64,000 nucleotides of DNA from Sambucus nigra. Lineage: Eukaryota; Streptophyta; Magnoliopsida; Dipsacales; Adoxaceae. This document shows positions 56,813 through 64,000 of the stretch, piece after piece (position 1 is the stretch's first letter; each line of letters starts with the position of its first letter). Made by a program: the position numbers and the translations under genes. The DNA lies in contig OX422215.1 in assembly GCA_949130495.1 (NCBI GenBank), positions 528,533,755-528,597,754 on the forward strand, given 5' to 3'. The notes under the pieces are model-generated. The model was not told the origin of the DNA and ran no database searches. It saw only the letters and a list, made by a program, of their open reading frames with translations.

Positions 56813-58248
56813 TGATTCGGTGCAAACATTTCATATTTATCCTCGTAATTTAGGCATTTTTAGTATCCCGTGTAATTCAATTGAACCAAATTTATCTTAT
56901 AATCATGCTACTGACCCTATTTGGCAAACACATCTTATTTTGTGCATTTATCATATGTTTTACAGGTAATTCAAGGAAGTAAACACGAAAGAGAAACCGA
57001 AACAGTGGAAGAAATCCTAAGAAAAGAGAAGTCAAGGGCACTTTTGGAATTTTTCACCCGAAACTCGGAGACGGAGCCAACTGCAAAGTCGAAGAGCTTG
57101 AAGTCACGAGAAAACTGAAAAAATGGCACATTAATTCGAGCTATGGTGAAGGAGTTATGTGAATTTTAAGTCAAAAATGAAAGAAAATTGAGTGAGTCAA
57201 TGTCACCCAAATGGGGTTACCCAGAACTGGTTCGGCATACCTAAAGCATGAATATGTGTTTAGTGCTGATTTTTTCTAGAGGTGGTTTTAAGTGGGACTC
57301 TTGCAAAAAACGTGTCGGGAGTTTTAGTTAGTTTTTGGAGAGAATTTTTATGAGTTTTTTTACCAACAAAGAAAGAGGAAAAGAGGTAAGAAGATAATTT
57401 CAATTTTGTTCATCAAGCTTACACTTTTATGGATAAATGTTAAAGATTTTTATTAATAGAGTTTTTCTATCTTCTCCCTCGTTCTTGGAGTAATATTATT
57501 TACATGCTATGTTTATTTTCTGAGATTCCAAGCTTTTCATGCATGTTTAGAGATAGTTTCATTATGACTTTGATTACATGCAACGTAGATATTATGCTTT
57601 CTAATAATTACAGCATGTCCGACTAGGTTTATAGAGGGTTAGGGTATATGAACCCAAACTAGGTGATGACTTGGGTATAAAATTGAATAAAAATATGGAG
57701 ATAACTTGAAGACTTGAGGTTTTGTCGAAACACATATTATAGATATCTTAACCTCGTTTACCCTAAGTAACCGATGTATTTGAGTGTATAATATGCGCAT
57801 CGGCAATCTAATCATTCATGTTAAATTTATTATATATTAATTATTGTATGGAGTTAAATCCATATATAGTTGATTGTTTGAAATGTTTAATGCTTTCTAC
57901 GAATTATTAATATAATTCTTAACCTTTATATCCAACGAATGTATCGACGATGTGGGGGAGTGTACTCCAATCCTATTTTCCCATAAAACCACTTTATTTT
58001 TATCGCATGGGCAGTTAATTCATTAGCTGAATTAGTTTGCTTTAGTTAATTACAAGATCTCAAAACAATCATCTTTTCCTTCTTTTCGTTAGTCAAACAT
58101 AATATTTTTCATCTTTCCTATTCGTAGTCACGTCTTATGTCCTATTCCCTGTGTTCGATACCACACTTTCTCGAATTATTAGTTTCACAATCGGCTTACA
58201 CTTGAGCTGATATAAGTACGAACTAAAGACACTTTTAAAGTCCCTTCA
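56813..58248 (+). repeat. Athila-like 3' LTR, copy 2
   Basis: Starts TGATTCGGTG and ends CCCTTCA, 1436 bases, matching 28605-30039. Confidence 0.65.
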
Positions 58249-58273
58249 TGAAGCCCAAGAAATTGAGGGTGAT

Positions 58274-59077
58274 GTGAGTGAGGATGAAGAGGAGGATACG
58301 AAAGACTTGCAAGCTGCTTTCAATGAATTGTATGCAAAAACATTGAAGATGAATATGGAAAACTTGAAGTTAGAATCTAAGTTGAAGGAATGTGCCATAT
58401 ATAATAATAATGATGCTTTGATTGAGGATCTTAGGGAACGTGAGAATATTCTTCGAGAGAAGCTAGAGTATGTCGAGGGAGAGAGAGATAGTTTGTGAGG
58501 TTTTATGGAGGCTATGTAAAATGAGGTTTTATAGTTTGAGGAGTCTAGGAGTTTGCTCGAGTCTATAATTGGTGAGCTTGAGGAGAGATTGAGAGATTCA
58601 AGTAAGGTAATGTTTAATTTGGAGTCTAGTTCAGAAAAGCTAGATAAGATGTTAGTCACCGTTCAAATCAAGGATTATCGGTGCGGTATTAGCTTCAATG
58701 ATCATGTTTCACCCATTCCTAAAGACAAAAGCATGAATGTGATAGATCCACCTAGGAACATTAGGAGAGAGCTACCAAGGAAGTTTTGGATAGAGCCACC
58801 TAGAAATATTAGTATTGGACCACTTTTAGGTAACACTCACCACCATATCTACACTTGCACTCATTGCAATATGCAAGGTCCTCTTAGGCGATTCTGTTAC
58901 AAACTTCAAAATGCTCCTAGTAAGTTTAATAATAGACTCACTTCGCTTCCCAAAATCCCCATGCGTCATTACACATCTATTTGGGTTAGGAAATTGGACT
59001 TAGAGGCTTTTGGACTTTTACTTCATGACTCTCATTTGATTTCACGTGATTCTCCTGGTGTTGGATCTTTTGGTTGA
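58274..59077 (+). pseudogene. Partial copia gag, copy 2
   Basis: Counterpart of 30065-30868, starting MSEDEEEDTKDLQAAFNELY, with the same three stops between 58496 and 58540, which therefore predate the duplication. The knuckle reads CTHCNMQGPLRRFC: both first Cys residues are present but the His is Pro. It ends at 59077. Confidence 0.7.
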
Positions 59078-60739
59078 TCGTGTTGGTTGTTTGTCATACG
59101 CTAGTTATGCTTCATGATATATCTTTGCTAGTGTTATGACATGTGTACTTTTTATATTATATTTTTCTTTTATTGAGGCTTATTTGAAAAAATATAAAAA
59201 TATTTTTGGTTTTATATATTTTTTTGAAATTACAAAAAGATTTTGTTTTTGAAAAATATTTTAAAAAGTTCAAAGAGATTTTCGGTTTCGGTATGGCATA
59301 TTGGTGTGTTTGAATTCATTTCATTCTGTACTTTCCATGTATCTAGGACACTTTGTTATGATTTTGGATGCTTAGATTGTTCTTAACCATGTTTATGGAG
59401 TTGTTTCGACATTGATTTGCTTTATGGATTCGACTTTGTATTTTCCTCCGCACACACATGCACGAGCTTATTTGATTTTGACTTCATAATGTACATTTGA
59501 GCTTCATGAGATGTTCTCCTATCAATCTTATCATCTACATATTTATTTGACTATGGAGGATTTGTGCATGTAAGAACGTTTGCTAGTGAGGATTTTGTTT
59601 TGTATTGAAAATATGATGTGTGCATGGGAAAGGGCTGCGAGAGAATTATAATCTCGTCGTGAAATCCACCGTTTAAAAGAGCCCAAAAAAACCAATATTA
59701 TAAAAAGAATAACATGCCAAAAGGCGGGAAATTAGTATTGTTTGATATATTCATTCAAATAAAAAGAAAAGACATATTTTGAGGGAGTTTGGATTGAAAT
59801 ATCAAAGGGTTTGCACAATGAAAATGTATCATAGTTAAGCTTATTTTGTCATGACGCCATTGATTTGTAGAATCATTAAAATTCTAGGCTTGTGTGCATT
59901 GTGCTTATTTTGTTTATTAAGTTCAACTTTATTTGTCACTTGAGCCTAAAGCTTAGTTTGACAAAATTTTGCGGTCAATTATAACTTCTTGAACATATTT
60001 GAATGGTTGGGTTATAATTCTTTTGTTTCTAGTTTACGCCCATTCATTCCATTCCATACATTTGGACACATCGATACTACGCCAGTGTGTAAAGATTTTG
60101 TTTTTTGTGTCATGTTTTGTGGTCTTTTATACCTGTATATGTGTGCCGAATTTACTTATATATATTTTTCATATATTTTATATGGTATGTTTGTAGTATT
60201 TGTGAAATTTGCATTTTTTTTAAAAATTGAAAAATTCTAAAAATAGTTGGTTGTGATTCTTTTGAGTTTATCATTGCATGACTTTAACTGATATATATTT
60301 GATATACTTGTCATGACACTCTGTATTTAGTTGTGCTTATTCTTTTCCTTGTGTATTTTGGACAAATAAAAAGGGGAGAAAGAATTATGAATTATGGGGG
60401 AGTGAGAATTTGAATTATGGGGGAGATTGGAGAATTGATTTACTTGATTTGATTTATGTTTATCTCATTTCAAACTCGATACTTCACGAAGGTATTTGAT
60501 TTGTTTATTGTGTGTAGTACTTTGATGATCATTTGGAAAGCACATTAAAGATGCGCAAGGATAGCAAAGAGATTTCGAGATTTCAAAGTTGAAGATTTTG
60601 AAGAGAATTTGAAGAATTGCATATTTAGTATCTTTACGGTTTTTGGGTTGCATGTGAGGGTATTATATTTGTATAGGATTTTTATATTGATAATTCAGAT
60701 TATTTTTATTTTGTACCGGCATAGACATCGGGGAAGATT

Positions 60740-61590
60740 TGAAAGGACATATTTTCAATAGTCCCGAGGTTACATTGTGTATGTCATATGCCTCTACAAC
60801 TGTTAAAGCAAGTTCACGATCATTTGTTCAAGACGACGGATCCGAATATCAAGTTTCTTCAACAACGGACATCTAGAAGATTGATTTTGGTAAGGAATGT
60901 GTTTAAGTTTTGTAAATGCTTTACTTTAGTATTGGGATATTTTTCGATTTTTTTAATTAAAATGAGGCAATTTTTCTAAGTCAAAATAATTTTTGGAAGA
61001 CCTATAGGTGAGCTTTTTTTAAAAAAAATTGCCCCTATCATTCAAACGAAATATGCCTGTCGTTCAAACTCCCAAAACATCTAGTTTTTGATTCACCAAA
61101 ACATCCCAATTTTTTTGTGAATAATTAGTGGAAGCCAAATACTTTTGTGGAAGTTTATCTTTATAGAGTGCCATTTTTACTACTGGATTGGTAGTTCTCG
61201 TGGAAGATGATTACAGATGACTACGGTCATTGGGGATACTCGAGGCTATTCCCTGTTGAAGGAAGAGTTGCGGTTCTTGAGGTTCTTGCTGGAATCTTTG
61301 CTAATTTTAGGTTGCGGTCTGTGTCGATTTTCTGCAGAAAATTCATTGAAGATTTCTCTATGTAATTATAAGTTGAGATTTGCATTATATAGTGAAATAA
61401 AAGTTTTTACCCGAAAGGGATTTTTTTTCTAAAATTGTGCCTTTCCCGGCATGCTTTAATTACTTAATGATTTGAATCATTTAGATGCATGTTTGGGGTT
61501 TAAGAAGATAAAATTGGTTTAAATAAATTGATTCTCATATTTGGTGCATAATAAATTTGGAAAAAGGTTGTCTTTAGATAAAACACACAC
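60740..61590 (+). repeat. B+ 3' LTR, copy 2
   Basis: Begins TGAAAGGACATAT after a purine-rich tract and matches 32540-33385. The right end is approximate. Confidence 0.6.
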
Positions 61591-62660
61591 AAGAGGGCCT
61601 TCTCAATAACCTTATTAATGTTAGATAATTGTTTTACTTTTCTAAGGGCATTGGTATGTTGTTTGGTTATGAAGTTACTTAAATATTTGTATTTTTTTAC
61701 CGCCTCTATTTCTATTTATATAACATATCTCCATTTCTTAGTATTAGATATATTATATGTTGGAATTTATGGTAATTATTTAAGTTGAGGAAATTAGATT
61801 TTGTTCAACTTTAGGGTTAATTTAATATGGGATCTGCACGTCTTTTGAGATGGTTTGAAGGTATAACCCATTATCCTCCGTGAGGAGGATAACGTGGTAT
61901 GCTCATATGTATAAAACTATAAATTAATAAATGAGAAATTCTAGTATAAATTACTCACTTGGAACCTGGTATTTGGTTAAAGTCTTATTTTAAATCTCTT
62001 GTTACAAATAGGAAGAATGTGAAAAAAGGGTATAGTATATTATAACCCATCTTGGCTTAAAAGCTTGGTGCCCCTAGGATATCCCAACTCTATGAAGAAG
62101 GGAGGACCTACATGGGCTCGGATTAACTTCCAAACCCATCTAATCTGGCTCAACAGGTGATTGGGTCATGGGCCTTGGTTTGGGAAAACTATTAATTTTG
62201 GGGGCTAAATTTTATTGGACTTTTAATTTGATTTATGGGGTTTATTTTCTAGCCTAATTTATTACTTCAGTTTCTAATTATTTTATCTCGCCATTTATGA
62301 CCGTGGAGATGTTTTATTTTAACAGTTTTATCCCAATAATTGTGACTATTGGAATATTTTCCAACCATTCTTAACCACCAATTATTTATTATAAATGGGT
62401 GGCTTTAGTTTCGTTTTTAATTATTAGTTTTTCTTGCAACTTTTGTTTGGGGTTGTCCCATATTGATGTCCAAAAGTAGAGTTTTTTCCATTTTTGGTTC
62501 GCCGGAAGACTTGTAACTTGGAGTGTTACTATTGTATGTTGTGAGTGTTGTATTGTGGGAGATCTTTGTCATTGAGTCCGTAGAGCACCAACGTGAGGCA
62601 AATATTATCTTAAGGTGAGATTGTCCAATAGTTGCCTTAATCAAATATCATCTTAAGGTC
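61591..62660. other. Unassigned DNA before copia relic, copy 2
   Basis: No gene; counterpart of 33386-34458, possibly an old copia LTR. Confidence 0.3.
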
Positions 62661-63565
62661 AGAGTGAACTTCCACCAGGAAGTAAACCTCTTGGATGCAA
62701 GTAGATATTCAAGAGAAATTTGAAAGTTAATGGTCCATTGAAAAATACAAAACTAGACTTGTAGCTAACGACTATAAGTAAATGGAAGGATTTGATTTAT
62801 ACTTACTCCTCTGTTACGAGAATAATATCCATTCGAATGTTAATAGATATTGCAGCGTTACATAATCTTAAGATACATCAAATGAATGTAAAATCACCAT
62901 CTTAAATGGCGAGTTAAACGAAGAGAAACATACGTAACAACCACAAGAGTTAAAAGTTCCATAAAAAGAAACGAAGTGTGTAGACCTGTTAAATCCATTT
63001 ATGGATTCAAACAAGCACCTAAACAATGGCATGGAAAATCTCACAACACAATAACATAAAATGGATTTAAAATTAATTAGGCTAATAAATGTGTTTACAT
63101 TAAAAACACTACAAGTGATTATGTCATTGTTTGTCTTTATGTAGATCATATGCTTACTATTGGAAATAATAAAGATATCATTAAATCTACTAAGATAATC
63201 TTGTCCAACTAATTGGATTTGAAAGATATGGGTATTGTTGATGTTATATTAGGAATTAAAATTTGTAAAACATCAGATAAACTCTCATTATATTGAAGAG
63301 ATATTTGATAAGTTTGGTAAATGCAGTGATAACATTCTATAACACCTATTTATCCAAATATTCATTTATATAAAAATACTGTAAATGGTATATCTCAATT
63401 GGAATACTCTCGAATCATCAATATTTTAATGTACTCAGCCAGATATTACTTACTCAGTTAACAGAATGAGTAGGTATACAAGTAATCCCGGTGAAGACCA
63501 TTGGAAAGCATAATAAGGTTTATTAGATATCTAAGATATATCATTAATAATGTATTTAACTACAT
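62661..63565 (+). pseudogene. Ty1/copia reverse transcriptase relic, copy 2
   Basis: Counterpart of 34459-35370. It keeps DYVIVCLYVDHML (YVDH instead of YVDD), LDLKDMGIVDVILGIKI and SRYTSNPGEDHWKA among many stops and frameshifts. It lacks a few codons near 62793 that copy 1 has (FDYFDTY region). Confidence 0.85.
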
Positions 63566-63573
63566 CAAATATG

Positions 63574-63608
<35 letters not shown>
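63574..63608. repeat. (AT)n microsatellite, copy 2
   Basis: Shorter, G-interrupted counterpart of 35363-35422. The rest of the window (63609-64000) matches 35423-35814 and holds no gene. Confidence 0.9.
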
Positions 63609-63609
<1 letters not shown>

Positions 63610-64000
63610 CTTTTTGTATATACTATATATACAAAAATGGCTAATGTTTTCTTATTGTCATTCTGAAAAGAAAATTTTAATCAATGAAAATAAATGTGGA
63701 AGGTATTGTAAAGATTAAAAGGAATCACCCAATGCAAATTTGACTTATATAGTAACTTTTCTTAATAAATGTTTTTTTCTTGAGTTGATTTATTACATGT
63801 GTGTATTACAATCTTGCACATGATATTTAAAGAAAATATGGGATGGTATATATTAACATTATTGCATTTGCACAAAAAATCTAGTAGTTTATACTTGCTT
63901 CAAATATTGATTAATCCAACAACATTACTTTTTTTATTCTTGAAAAAGATCAAATGAAAAATCTTTGCTTGACATGATTGGGAACTATATACCGGGTATT

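Larger units (their letters stand above)
51336..58248 (+). mobile_element. Athila-like gypsy, gag-protease only, copy 2
   Basis: Counterpart of 18687-30039 without the CACTA element (empty site AAT at 52472-52474). 5' LTR remnant 51336-51411, PBS 51418-51435, gag, protease, long non-coding region, 3' LTR 56813-58248. It is 6.9 kb in all, and again has no reverse transcriptase or integrase. TGAAG follows at 58249-58253, as in copy 1. Confidence 0.8.
58249..61590 (+). mobile_element. Plus-strand SIRE-like copia relic (B+), copy 2
   Basis: Counterpart of 30040-33385: partial gag 58274-59077, non-coding interior 59078-60739 (no gene seen), and 3' LTR from 60740 (TGAAAGGACATAT) to about 61590. 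Confidence 0.7.
44600..64000 (+). repeat. Segmental duplication, copy 2 (runs off window)
   Basis: Counterpart of 1459-35814. It starts abruptly inside the LTR of element A at 44600 and continues to the last base, where it still matches copy 1 (position 64000 corresponds to 35814). Both insertion sites used in copy 1 are empty here: ATACA at 45952-45956 for the gypsy and AAT at 52472-52474 for the CACTA element. True length and right boundary are unknown. Confidence 0.9.

Overview
The window is plant nuclear DNA, most probably from a eudicot. It is AT-rich and dominated by LTR retrotransposons of plant lineages (SIRE-like Ty1/copia, Tat-type and Athila-like Ty3/gypsy), with a CACTA DNA transposon, long microsatellites and one recognisable host gene. 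That gene is an R2R3-MYB of the DUO1 type with spliceosomal introns. The species cannot be named from the sequence alone.

Layout. Positions 1-33,400 are a stack of nested transposons that can be peeled apart by LTR ends, target-site duplications (TSDs) and primer-binding sites (PBSs). The oldest layer is a plus-strand copia relic ('B+', 30,040-33,385). It was hit by an Athila-like gag-protease element (18,687-30,039). The Athila 5' LTR was then broken by a minus-strand copia-type element 'B' (1-18,686). B received a related gag-only element 'A' (566-16,705; TSD TATAA). A in turn received a 10.7-kb Tat-lineage gypsy (2,800-13,525; TSD ATACA). A 4.36-kb CACTA transposon (19,879-24,242; TSD AAT) separately landed in the Athila gag. 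A copia reverse-transcriptase relic follows (34,459-35,370).

Positions 35,800-44,599 are a spacer. It holds the DUO1-like MYB gene on the minus strand (36,716-39,279), degenerate ~190-bp tandem repeats, a possible hAT remnant, and a second gypsy (5' LTR plus broken gag, 41,774-43,244) that abuts another B LTR.

Positions 44,600-64,000 repeat 1,459-35,814 in the same order and orientation at about 95% identity (two hand-compared samples). The repeat lacks both the Tat gypsy and the CACTA element, and both empty target sites are preserved. The window therefore records a large direct segmental duplication followed by two later insertions. The second copy runs off the right edge, so another MYB copy may lie beyond it.

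Almost every retroelement gene is broken by stops or frameshifts. The exceptions are the TnpA-like gene of the CACTA element, whose four predicted exons join in one open frame, and the two MYB-repeat exons. Elements A, B and the Athila-like element carry no reverse transcriptase or integrase that I can find, so they look like non-autonomous forms.
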